Of a DNA stretch of 12,932 nucleotides, positions 1 to 7,351 are shown piece by piece. Numbering within the stretch: the first letter of the stretch is position 1; every line of letters begins with the position of its first letter. This DNA is from an uncultured Eubacteriales bacterium (GTDB taxonomy: Bacteria; Bacillota; Clostridia; UMGS1810), in the NCBI GenBank assembly GCA_900555295.1, contig USKN01000031.1, positions 1 through 12,932 of the forward strand, written 5' to 3'. The position numbers and the translations under genes are program-made. Under the pieces are notes generated by a model. The model ran no database searches. It was not told the origin of the DNA and worked only from the letters and a program-made list of their open reading frames with translations.

Positions 1-729
1 ATCTATGTACAATTTTTTTATTTTTTCAAGGAGTTTTTTTTCATTACGGCTTACCGTCATTTGCGATATGCCGTTTTCCTCCGCTATTTGCTTTTGGGAT
101 TTGTTTTTATAAAACCTGTCCGTAAGCAATTTTTTTTCGCCCGCCGACAGGTTTCGTAATATATAGCATAAAAAATCTCTGTTTTCCACAATCAAAAAAT
201 CATCGTTATCCATACCTATAACATTTTTAAGCGGTATATTTTCGTTTGTGCATACGGCACGGTCAAGCGATTTTGCATTAATTGCCGCGTAAATATTGAG
301 TGCGTCATACACATCTTTTTCGGGATAGTTTATTTTTTTTGCAAGTTTCGCCACAGTTACATCGTCGCCGTTTTGCTCCATAAGCTGTTTTACACGGTTT
401 GCTTTTCTAAAAACCTCGTATATGCGCCTGGGCATACGTATTAAAAAGCCTTTATCTCTAAAATACCGCTTTATTTCGCCCAAAATGGTAGGCACGGCAA
501 AAGTTGAAAACTTTATGTTTTTGCTTATATCGTATCTGTCGACGGCATTAATAAGCCCCACGCATGCCACCTGATACAAATCGTCGTATTCAACACCTCG
601 GTCAGAATATTTTTTTGTAATGGCGTCGGCAAGATATAAATATTGCTCTATTATTTCACTTCTTGCCGACATATCGCCGTCGTTTTTTAGCTTTTTAAAC
701 AATATACGTACCTTGTCGTCATTTATCAT
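1..729 (-). CDS. RNA polymerase sigma-70 family factor, SigB/SigF/SigG-like (3' end off the window)
   Basis: Directs RNA polymerase to a specific promoter set; cytoplasmic. I see 243 codons with no stop before the left edge; family members are usually about 240-260 residues, so little is missing. Region 2 spans about residues 25-95: EYDDLYQVACVGLINAVDRY (48-66), then KFSTFAVPTILGEIKRYFRD (73-92), the core-binding and -10 recognition signature of SigB/SigF-type factors. Region 3 follows (IRMPRRIYEVFRKA, 97-110). Region 4 is at about 190-240, with a helix-turn-helix SQKQIAEENGISQMTVSRNE (211-230). The ATG at 729-727 follows GGGTGAT by 4 bases. It overlaps the upstream membrane-protein gene by 11 bases, and the ribosome binding site lies inside that gene, so translational coupling is likely. 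The sequence does not decide between a sporulation, stress or other regulon. A few A-runs of 7-8 bases occur in the 3' part without breaking the frame. Confidence 0.9.
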   Translation of the reverse strand, partial: MINDDKVRILFKKLKNDGDMSARSEIIEQYLYLADAITKKYSDRGVEYDDLYQVACVGLINAVDRYDISKNIKFSTFAVPTILGEIKRYFRDKGFLIRMPRRIYEVFRKANRVKQLMEQNGDDVTVAKLAKKINYPEKDVYDALNIYAAINAKSLDRAVCTNENIPLKNVIGMDNDDFLIVENRDFLCYILRNLSAGEKKLLTDRFYKNKSQKQIAEENGISQMTVSRNEKKLLEKIKKLYID

Positions 730-1396
730 TTGTATCACCCAAAATATACTCTATGACAGAGTCGGCATTATTATATTCTTTCATTTTTTGTTCGTCCTTT
801 TTTGCGTTCTTGTTTGCAATACGTTTTGTTATATAAAGCCCGTCGGTATTAAGCCCAATATCGGCAAAAAATTTGCAGCCGTCAAGCTTTACTCCTATCA
901 CCTTTCCGTCGGGCGACAAATACCTTTTATCCTGAAGTATTTGAGCTTTGTCGGCAACAGATGTAATATCGTCGTATACTCCGCTGCCGGCCAAACCTTT
1001 CATATATCTTTCGTCGGTTATTATAACTACCGACTCCCCCACAGCAAGTTTAACCTGTGCCACCTGCTCCTGCGTGCCGTCGGTTGTTTCACCCTTTGCG
1101 GGTACGGATATAAGTCCCGTAAGCACATTAATTTTTCCGTCACTGTAATTATCGGCAACCACACCCGATTTTTCAAGCGCCTGCGATATTTTATCGGTCG
1201 ACTCAAACGGCAATGCGGCAGAACCTATAATATCAATATTAAAATCGTAATGAACTTTTGTAACCGCGTCACGTATTGTATATCCCGCAAGTATAATTAC
1301 AAAAATTAAAGCTATTGTATGCCATTTATAATAATACCAAAAATTTTCCCATTTCTTTTTAAAAGGAAGTCCTTTTGTATCAAGTTTATACCACAT
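719..1396 (-). CDS. Single-pass membrane protein of unknown function, extracytoplasmic C-terminal domain
   Basis: I do not recognise a named family. The 225-residue protein begins with a basic, aromatic stretch (PFKKKWENFWYYYKWH, 11-26), then one hydrophobic segment at about 26-41, then a soluble domain of about 180 residues. By the positive-inside rule the N-terminus is cytoplasmic and the domain is outside. There is no lipobox or cleavable signal peptide. In the domain, the stretch LAVGESVVIITDERYMKGLA (117-136) followed by GSGVYDDIT resembles the hinge and second-lobe patterns of extracellular solute-binding proteins; this is a by-eye impression only. The C-terminus is lysine-rich and charged (194-208). 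The start is well supported by AAGGAGAGAT 4 bases upstream. The gene begins 18 bases after the GH13 gene and ends inside the start of the sigma-factor gene. That position makes a sensory or regulatory link to the sigma factor possible but unproven. Confidence 0.8.
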   Translation of the reverse strand: MWYKLDTKGLPFKKKWENFWYYYKWHTIALIFVIILAGYTIRDAVTKVHYDFNIDIIGSAALPFESTDKISQALEKSGVVADNYSDGKINVLTGLISVPAKGETTDGTQEQVAQVKLAVGESVVIITDERYMKGLAGSGVYDDITSVADKAQILQDKRYLSPDGKVIGVKLDGCKFFADIGLNTDGLYITKRIANKNAKKDEQKMKEYNNADSVIEYILGDTNDK

Positions 1397-1414
1397 AAGT
1401 ATCTCTCCTTTGTT

Positions 1415-3259
1415 TTATCCGTTAAAAACCGCAAATCCGTTATGCGAAATAAATGTACCTGCCTCATACACAGTTGCATTATGTGCTATAATAACGGGAG
1501 TTTTAATGTTTATAATTCTGTTTGATGTATTTACAACCGCGGTTATACGCTCATTTTTTGTAAAACGTGTTAAATACAGTATACCGTCAGATGTTTCAAG
1601 TTTTATATCGCCGTCTTTAAGTGCCTTATGAGTTCTCTTTAAATTGCCGAAAAACCTGTAATACTCCAGCATATTCATATTAATATCCTGCCATTTAAAA
1701 TACTCTCTGTTAAACGGGTCGTTAAATCCTTGCATAGCAATTTCATCGCCGTAATATACCGAGGCACTGCCGGGAAGCATAAACTGCAGCATAACAGCAA
1801 GCATTTCACGTTCAACCGCAACAATGTATTTATCGGGTTCAAGTCGGTAATATGCCTTTTCGTCACGAGTCATTGTAAAATCGGCGTCGCCGAGTTCGGT
1901 TATAATACGTGTTGTATCGTGTGTTGACAAGCTGTTCATAAGGCAATCTAGTACCTGTTTTGGATAGTTTTCGCATACCGTCATTATTTCATCTTCAAAT
2001 TTTTCGGGTGTAATTTCACCCTTAACAAACGAAATAACAGCGTTTTTAAACGGATAGTTCATTACCGAATCAAGTTCCGCGTCCGAAAAGTATTTTCTGC
2101 GTACCGAATAGCTTATTATATTCGACGCGTCCTCCCACACTTCGCCTATAACAATAGCGTCGCTCTTTTCCTGTTTTACCGTATCACGCAAAATTTTAAT
2201 AAATTCATCGGGAAGTTCATCGGCAACATCAAGACGAAATCCGTCGGCGCCCAAACGCAGCCAATGCTTTACCACACTGTCCTCACCCGTTATTATATAA
2301 TCTATATAACTTGAGTTGAGTTCGTCAACGCATGGCAGGGTGTCTATCCCCCACCAGCTTTCGTATTTGTTTGGATACTCCGAAAATTTATACCATTGTT
2401 TATAAGGCGAGTTTGGATTGCTTACCGCACCGTTTCCGAATATATTGTTTTTGTCAAAATATATGCTGTCACAGCCGGTATGCGAAAATACTCCGTCGAG
2501 TATAATTTTTATGTGCATTTTATGTGCGCTTTCGCAAAGTTCCTTAAAATCCTGTTCGTCGCCCAACAGAGGGTCAATTCTTTTATAGTCGCAGGTATCG
2601 TATCTGTGGTTTGAATATGCCATAAAAATAGGGTTAAGGTAAATTGTATTAACCCCAAGCCTTTTTATATAGCCTAATTTTTGACGTATACCCTCCAAAT
2701 CGCCTCCGAAAAAATCGTTGTTCAGTATTTTCCCGTATTCATCGGGTGTGTACACAGGCACCTCATACATACTCTCGTGCATATGATACGGTGTAAGTTT
2801 GTGTGACAAAAGCTCCGGATTTTTTGGTTTTTCCGATTTATAAAATCTATCGGGAAATATTTGGTATATAACATTTCCCTTAAAAGCGTCGGGTGTTTTA
2901 AAGTCAGCGGGGCAGCAGGATATTTGCCATTTATCACCCTCGCCTATATTGGTATCTTTTACATTTTGTTTGTATAAATCAAATGTTGAACCTTTTGTAA
3001 CAATATTAAATTTATAAAAGTACAATCCGCAATCATTAATCGAAAACACGCCTGTATACACGTCATAAGCCCCGTATACAGACGTTTTTTTCATAGGCAC
3101 ATCGCAATATGCGCCGTTATCGTTTTCTATATTAATAAATGCGGTCTCCGTTTGGCAGTATGTCGGAATATGAATGCTTATACTGCATTCCTGCTCCGGC
3201 ACAACACAGCCAAACGGTTTTTTGTACAGTGTGTTTCTGCTGTCGTACAAAATCCGCAT
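1415..3259 (-). CDS. Cytoplasmic GH13 alpha-glucan hydrolase (neopullulanase/amylopullulanase-like)
   Basis: Hydrolyses alpha-1,4 (and possibly alpha-1,6) bonds in glycogen-derived dextrins or maltodextrins. It has 614 residues: a beta-rich N-terminal domain (about 1-115, CBM34-like position), a TIM barrel opened by NVIYQIFPDRFY (129-140), and a short beta C-terminal domain (about 545-614). The four GH13 regions are present: ILDGVFSHTG (D255, H260); GFRLDVADE (R342, nucleophile D344); VIGEVWED (acid/base E373); and STHDTTR (H447, transition-state D448). GGDLEGI (185-191) and VYYGDEIAMQG (501-511) are also typical. Region I has Ser259 where many relatives have Asn. There is no signal peptide, so it acts inside the cell. 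The start is set by GGGGGAT 8 bases upstream of the ATG. It lies 113 bases after glgP, which suggests it works on phosphorylase limit dextrins in place of a GlgX-type debranching enzyme (inference). Subfamily and branch specificity cannot be fixed by eye. Confidence 0.9.
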   Translation of the reverse strand: MRILYDSRNTLYKKPFGCVVPEQECSISIHIPTYCQTETAFINIENDNGAYCDVPMKKTSVYGAYDVYTGVFSINDCGLYFYKFNIVTKGSTFDLYKQNVKDTNIGEGDKWQISCCPADFKTPDAFKGNVIYQIFPDRFYKSEKPKNPELLSHKLTPYHMHESMYEVPVYTPDEYGKILNNDFFGGDLEGIRQKLGYIKRLGVNTIYLNPIFMAYSNHRYDTCDYKRIDPLLGDEQDFKELCESAHKMHIKIILDGVFSHTGCDSIYFDKNNIFGNGAVSNPNSPYKQWYKFSEYPNKYESWWGIDTLPCVDELNSSYIDYIITGEDSVVKHWLRLGADGFRLDVADELPDEFIKILRDTVKQEKSDAIVIGEVWEDASNIISYSVRRKYFSDAELDSVMNYPFKNAVISFVKGEITPEKFEDEIMTVCENYPKQVLDCLMNSLSTHDTTRIITELGDADFTMTRDEKAYYRLEPDKYIVAVEREMLAVMLQFMLPGSASVYYGDEIAMQGFNDPFNREYFKWQDINMNMLEYYRFFGNLKRTHKALKDGDIKLETSDGILYLTRFTKNERITAVVNTSNRIINIKTPVIIAHNATVYEAGTFISHNGFAVFNG

Positions 3260-3372
3260 AAATAATAATCCCCCAAGTCAGTCAAAAGAGAATTAACAAA
3301 CTGCAATTTATAAAGACTTGTTTTCTCTTTCGCCGTGCTGAAATTCTCAATAAGCAAAGCCGCAAAAAAGCA
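3260..3372 (-). other. glgP-GH13 intergenic region with imperfect stem-loop
   Basis: This 113-base gap is the largest downstream of glgC. Bases 3285-3299 pair with 3318-3330: an 8-bp arm (3285-3292 with 3323-3330) and a 5-bp arm (3295-3299 with 3318-3322), separated by a two-base bulge at 3293-3294, with an 18-base loop. In an alternative fold, 3288-3294 pairs with 3342-3348 (GAGAATT with AATTCTC), using the same arm. No clean U-tract follows, so it is at best a weak terminator or processing site between glgP and the GH13 gene. The GGGGGAT ribosome binding site is at 3268-3274. I found no convincing promoter. Confidence 0.4.
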
Positions 3373-5784
3373 TTAACGGCAATGCCATATATTGTCGGCA
3401 TACTCAAGTACCGCGCGGTCAGCAGAGAAAATACCGGCTTTTGCAATGTTGGTAAGCGACATATTTGAGAATTTATGTTTATCTTTATATGTTTCGGATA
3501 CTCTTTGCTGTGCTTTTACATAAGAGTCAAAATCCGCCAATGTCATATATGCGTCGGCAACACCGTAAGCATTTGTAAGAAGTGATTTGGAAATATCATC
3601 AAAGCGCGCACCCAAAACATTTGATGTAAGCATATCGAGTACCGCCTTGAGTTCAGGATTGCTGCGTGTATAATCAAGCGGCGAATAGCCTCTTCTCCAC
3701 AAATCCTCAACCTCATCGGCTTTAAGACCGAACAGGAATATATTATCGTTTCCAACCTGTTCAAATATTTCAACATTTGCACCGTCAAGAGTTCCGAGCG
3801 TTACCGCACCGTTTATCATAAGTTTCATATTACCCGTACCGGACGCTTCTTTACCGGCAATGGATATTTGTTCGCTTATATCGGCTGCGGGAATAATTTT
3901 TTCGGCAAGCGATACTTTATAATCTTCAATAAATACAACCTTAATTTTATCTCTTACAACAGGGTCGGCATTAATTGTATTTGAAACGGCAACTATAAGG
4001 CGAATTATTTGTTTTGCCATAAAGTAACCTGCCGACGCTTTTGCCGCAAATATAAATGTACGCGGCGGAATATCAAGGTTTGGATTTTCTTTAATTGTTC
4101 TGTACATATGAAGTATTTGAAGTACGTTTAAAAGCTGACGTTTATATTCGTGCAAACGTTTAATTTGAATATCAAATATTGAGTTGGGGTCAATGTTAAT
4201 TCCGTTTGCCTGTGAAATATAATTTGTAAGTTTAACTTTATTGTTATACTTAATCTCTCTTAATTTTTCGAGCACGTTTTCATCACCGTGATACTTCATA
4301 AGTTTTTCAAGTTCTTTTGAGTTGCGTTTGTAGCCGTCACCTATAAGGTCGCTTAAAAGCGTTGTAAGTTCGGGATTGGACTGACAAAGCCATCTGCGGT
4401 ACGCAATACCGTTTGTAACGTTGGTAAAACGTTTGTTATCGATATTGTAATAATCTCTGAAAATGCTGTTTTTAAGTATTTCGCTGTGAAGTTTTGATAC
4501 GCCGTTTATTGTGTGGCAGCAAGCAAGGCAAAGATTAGCCATACGTACCTCACCGTTTGCAATAACAGCCATATAATCTATTTTTGCATAATCTCCCGGA
4601 TAAATTTCCTGCAAATTAAGCACAAGACGGCGGTTAATTTCGGCAACTATTTGGTAAATACGCGGAAGCTGCTGACGGAACATACCCTCCGACCATCTTT
4701 CCAAAGCTTCGCTCATTACAGTATGGTTTGTATACGAGAGCGTTTTTTGGCAAATTGCCCACGCGTCGTCCCAGCCGTATTTGTATTCGTCCATTAAAAG
4801 ACGCATAAGCTCAGGTACACAAAGTGCCGGGTGAGTATCGTTAATGTGAACCGATACTTTATCGGCAAGGTTATCGAGTGTGCCGTATTTTTTGAAATGT
4901 CTGCGCACTATTGTTTGAAGTGACGCACTTACAAAGAAATATTGTTGTTTTATTCTTAATATTTTACCGTCCATATGGTCATCGGCAGGGTACAATACTT
5001 TTGATATAACCTCCGCCTTTGTGTTCTCTTCAAGTGCCTTTGCATAATCCCCGCGTGAAAATGCCGCCATATCAAGGCTTTTGGGTGATTTTGCACTCCA
5101 CAGCACAAGTTTGTTTACCGCGTCGGTATCGTAACCCGATATAAACATATCGTACGGTACGGCAATCACCGAGCTGTAATCTTTAAGTTCGGGGTGATAA
5201 CCCGACTCATCGTATTTATCATCAACATAGCCGCCGAATTTTACTTCAACCGACTCATCGGGGCGTGCCATAAGCCATACATCACCCAAATTAAGCCAAT
5301 CGTCGGGAAATTCCATCTGCCAGCCGTCTATAATTTTTTGCTTAAATATACCGAATTCATATCTTATTGAATAGCCTGTAGCCTGTATGCCCTGCGATGT
5401 AAGCGAGTCCATATAGCATGAGGCAAGTCTGCCCAAACCGCCGTTACCCAAACCTGCGTCGGGTTCTATATCATATATTTCTTCAATGTCTATGCCTATT
5501 CCGGCAAGCGCTTCTTTAAAGCTTTCTTCTACATTAAGGTTATACAAATTATTATGCAGCGATGTACCCACCAAAAATTCCATAGACATATAAAATACTT
5601 GTTTATCGCCGCTGTCGCTTTTCTTTTTGGCAAATTTTGCATTTTTATCTATAAGCATATCTTTTACGACGCTGCACATTGTTTTATACACTTGCTGCTT
5701 TGTCGCACTTTTAAGGTCACATCCAAAATATTTAAGATTGTGGTCCTCCATAAGCTTGAATGCTGTTTTTCTGTCAATTTTCAT
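3373..5784 (-). CDS. glgP: Glycogen/maltodextrin phosphorylase
   Basis: GT35 enzyme that uses phosphate to release glucose-1-phosphate from non-reducing ends of glycogen, stopping near branch points; PLP-dependent and cytoplasmic. The 803 residues are full length for the family. Visible landmarks are EPDAGLGNGGLGRLASCYMD (107-126), the active-site stretch VSVHINDTHPALCVPELMRL (310-329), RMANLCL (414-420), VTNGIAYRRWL (456-466), KRLHEYKRQ (542-550), and the PLP site EASGTGNMK (646-654), with Lys654 as the Schiff-base residue, followed by GTLDGANVEIF (664-674). The ending YADNIWHCR is typical. The start is the ATG at 5784: AAGGTGAT (5796-5789) sits 4 bases upstream. An in-frame GTG at 5793 would add three residues but lies within that ribosome binding site. 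The gene follows glgA by 92 bases. Its product feeds glycolysis or is re-used by GlgC. Confidence 0.97.
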   Translation of the reverse strand: MKIDRKTAFKLMEDHNLKYFGCDLKSATKQQVYKTMCSVVKDMLIDKNAKFAKKKSDSGDKQVFYMSMEFLVGTSLHNNLYNLNVEESFKEALAGIGIDIEEIYDIEPDAGLGNGGLGRLASCYMDSLTSQGIQATGYSIRYEFGIFKQKIIDGWQMEFPDDWLNLGDVWLMARPDESVEVKFGGYVDDKYDESGYHPELKDYSSVIAVPYDMFISGYDTDAVNKLVLWSAKSPKSLDMAAFSRGDYAKALEENTKAEVISKVLYPADDHMDGKILRIKQQYFFVSASLQTIVRRHFKKYGTLDNLADKVSVHINDTHPALCVPELMRLLMDEYKYGWDDAWAICQKTLSYTNHTVMSEALERWSEGMFRQQLPRIYQIVAEINRRLVLNLQEIYPGDYAKIDYMAVIANGEVRMANLCLACCHTINGVSKLHSEILKNSIFRDYYNIDNKRFTNVTNGIAYRRWLCQSNPELTTLLSDLIGDGYKRNSKELEKLMKYHGDENVLEKLREIKYNNKVKLTNYISQANGINIDPNSIFDIQIKRLHEYKRQLLNVLQILHMYRTIKENPNLDIPPRTFIFAAKASAGYFMAKQIIRLIVAVSNTINADPVVRDKIKVVFIEDYKVSLAEKIIPAADISEQISIAGKEASGTGNMKLMINGAVTLGTLDGANVEIFEQVGNDNIFLFGLKADEVEDLWRRGYSPLDYTRSNPELKAVLDMLTSNVLGARFDDISKSLLTNAYGVADAYMTLADFDSYVKAQQRVSETYKDKHKFSNMSLTNIAKAGIFSADRAVLEYADNIWHCR

Positions 5785-5876
5785 TAAAATCACCTTCCAT
5801 ACTGTTACTAAACGTATTTTTTACATAATATGCAACTATATGCAACCGAGGTCTTTAAAAACACGTTTTTCATTTG
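5785..5876 (-). other. glgA-glgP intergenic region
   Basis: The 92-base gap holds the glgP ribosome binding site (5789-5798), a tandem 9-base repeat (5828-5846) and a small A/T stem made of AAAAA and TTTTT around CGTG just after the glgA stop. No good -35/-10 pair is visible. It is most likely an untranslated spacer within the operon. Confidence 0.4.
5828..5846 (-). repeat. Tandem 9-base direct repeat with 10-base period
   Basis: On the minus strand GTTGCATAT occurs twice, separated by one base, so the period is 10, close to one helical turn. It lies about 45 bases upstream of the glgP start. Such spacing is compatible with two protein subunits binding the same DNA face, but a chance repeat in AT-rich spacer is also possible. 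Confidence 0.45.
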
Positions 5877-7334
5877 TTATTGTGCAATTTCTTTATACAA
5901 CGCATAATATTTTTGTGCAGGTTCTCTCCACGAGCTGTCGTATCTCATAATTGCCGAGCGAAATGCATTAAGCTTTTCTTTGTTAAAGAACAAGCTTGCG
6001 GCACGCTGAACCGCACCGAGCATATCGTGTGCGTTAAATAATTTAAATGTAAATCCTCTGCCCTCAAGTGTTTGCGGATTAATGGGCGGAACAGTATCTA
6101 CAAGCCCCCCTGTTTCGCGTACAATGGGTATTGTACCGTACCGCATTGCAATAAGCTGGCTCAAACCGCACGGTTCGCTCTTTGACGGCATAAGCAAAAA
6201 GTCCGCTCCCGAGTATATTCTGTTTGCAAGTTTCGCGTCAAACATAATAAGCGCTCTTACTTTATCGGGGTGGCAATACTCCATAAATTTAAACATATCC
6301 TCGTACTGCTTGTCGCCCGTTCCGAGCACAACAAACTGTATATTCATATTGCCGAGTTCGTTTGCCATATAATTTACAAGTTCAAGCCCTTTATGATTTA
6401 CAAGCCTCGATATCATAGCAACAATGGGAACATCGGGGTTTTGAGGAAGTCCGAGTTCTTTTTGCAAACTTTCTTTGCATATTGCTTTACCGCTTAAATC
6501 GCTTGCCTTAAAGTTGCTTACAATTTCAGGGTCGGTTTCGGCATTGTAAAGCTTTGTATCTATTCCGTTTACTATGCCGCAGGTTTTATATTCGTTTTCG
6601 CTTAAAATCTGTTCCAAACCGTTTGCAAAAAATGCATATTTTAACTCATGCGCATATGTGTCGGAAACGGTTGTTATTTTATCCGACAAAACAAGCGCAC
6701 ATTTAAGCGCATTTATAAGCTTGTCAAATGTACAAACATTTCTCCAGCCTTCGTCAACACCCAAAACTTCCGTTAAAAATTCGGGGTCGGCTTTACCCTG
6801 GTACTCTATGTTGTGTATTGTAAACACCGTTTTGGCATTTTTTACACAATCCACATTATTGTAATGCGCCTTTAAAAAAAGCGGCAAAAATCCTGTCTGC
6901 CAATCGTTTGCGTGTATAATATCGCACTGTATGTTAAGGTGTTCCGCCGCTTCCAAAACCGCCTTTGAAAAGAAAGCAAATCTTTCTCCGTCATCGGGAT
7001 ATCCGTAAAGACCGTCACGACCGAAATAATATTCGTTGTCTATAAAATAATATGTTAAATCCTCACGCTTGTTTTTACCCCTGCCCGTGTTTTTAATAAC
7101 GGTTTTAAAAACGCCCACATACATACTGCGCCACGCGAGCGGCATATAAAAATGTGTTACGTATTCTATGTCGAATGTTGGGTTTTCTTTTATTTTTTTG
7201 TAGTACGGCAAAAATACCGACACGTTATTACCTTTTATTTTGCAAAGCTCCGGCGGAAGCGCTCCCGCAACATCGCCCAATCCGCCCGACTTTACATAAG
7301 GCGCCGCTTCGCTTGCCACATATAAAATATTCAA
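5877..7334 (-). CDS. glgA: Glycogen synthase (ADP-glucose, GT5)
   Basis: Transfers glucose from ADP-glucose to the growing alpha-1,4 chain; cytoplasmic GT-B enzyme. The 485 residues match the bacterial family length. The N-terminal Rossmann domain opens with YVASEAAPYVKSGGLGDVAG (5-24), containing the KxGGL nucleotide-sugar motif with Lys15. HANDWQTGFLP (141-151) carries the acceptor-side His and Asp, and FTIHNIEYQG (171-180) follows. The C-terminal domain has GIVNGIDTKLYN (253-264), ISRLVNHKGLEL (308-319), VVLGTG (335-340) and the conserved PSKSEPCGLSQLIAMRYGT (383-401), with Glu387. Translation starts at a TTG (7334-7332): AGGAGATGAT (7350-7341) is 6 bases upstream, no ATG or GTG is available near it, and the KxGGL motif fixes the N-terminus. 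It lies 17 bases after glgD, within the operon. The unusual start codon may lower its translation relative to glgC and glgD (inference). Confidence 0.97.
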   Translation of the reverse strand: MNILYVASEAAPYVKSGGLGDVAGALPPELCKIKGNNVSVFLPYYKKIKENPTFDIEYVTHFYMPLAWRSMYVGVFKTVIKNTGRGKNKREDLTYYFIDNEYYFGRDGLYGYPDDGERFAFFSKAVLEAAEHLNIQCDIIHANDWQTGFLPLFLKAHYNNVDCVKNAKTVFTIHNIEYQGKADPEFLTEVLGVDEGWRNVCTFDKLINALKCALVLSDKITTVSDTYAHELKYAFFANGLEQILSENEYKTCGIVNGIDTKLYNAETDPEIVSNFKASDLSGKAICKESLQKELGLPQNPDVPIVAMISRLVNHKGLELVNYMANELGNMNIQFVVLGTGDKQYEDMFKFMEYCHPDKVRALIMFDAKLANRIYSGADFLLMPSKSEPCGLSQLIAMRYGTIPIVRETGGLVDTVPPINPQTLEGRGFTFKLFNAHDMLGAVQRAASLFFNKEKLNAFRSAIMRYDSSWREPAQKYYALYKEIAQ

Positions 7335-7340
7335 TTAAAA

Positions 7341-7350
7341 ATCATCTCCT
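7341..7350 (-). promoter_or_regulatory. glgA ribosome binding site (fixes the TTG start)
   Basis: AGGAGATGAT differs by one base from the extended Shine-Dalgarno AGGAGGTGAT and lies 6 bases before TTG at 7334. The ATG inside it opens only a four-codon frame (Met-Ile-Phe-Asn-stop), so it is not the start. Confidence 0.75.
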
Positions 7351-7351
7351 G

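Noticed and set aside
620..1309. 229-codon open frame on the plus strand
   Set aside because: It is fully antisense to the membrane-protein and sigma genes, lacks a ribosome binding site, and its Phe/Tyr/Cys-rich translation has no recognisable domain.
5785..5793. GTG start for glgP three codons upstream
   Set aside because: The GTG is part of the AAGGTGAT ribosome binding site that serves the ATG at 5784.
5627..5950. Plus-strand open frame across the glgA-glgP gap
   Set aside because: Both ends lie antisense to strongly conserved enzymes (GlgA C-terminus and GlgP N-terminus); composition is typical of a shadow frame.
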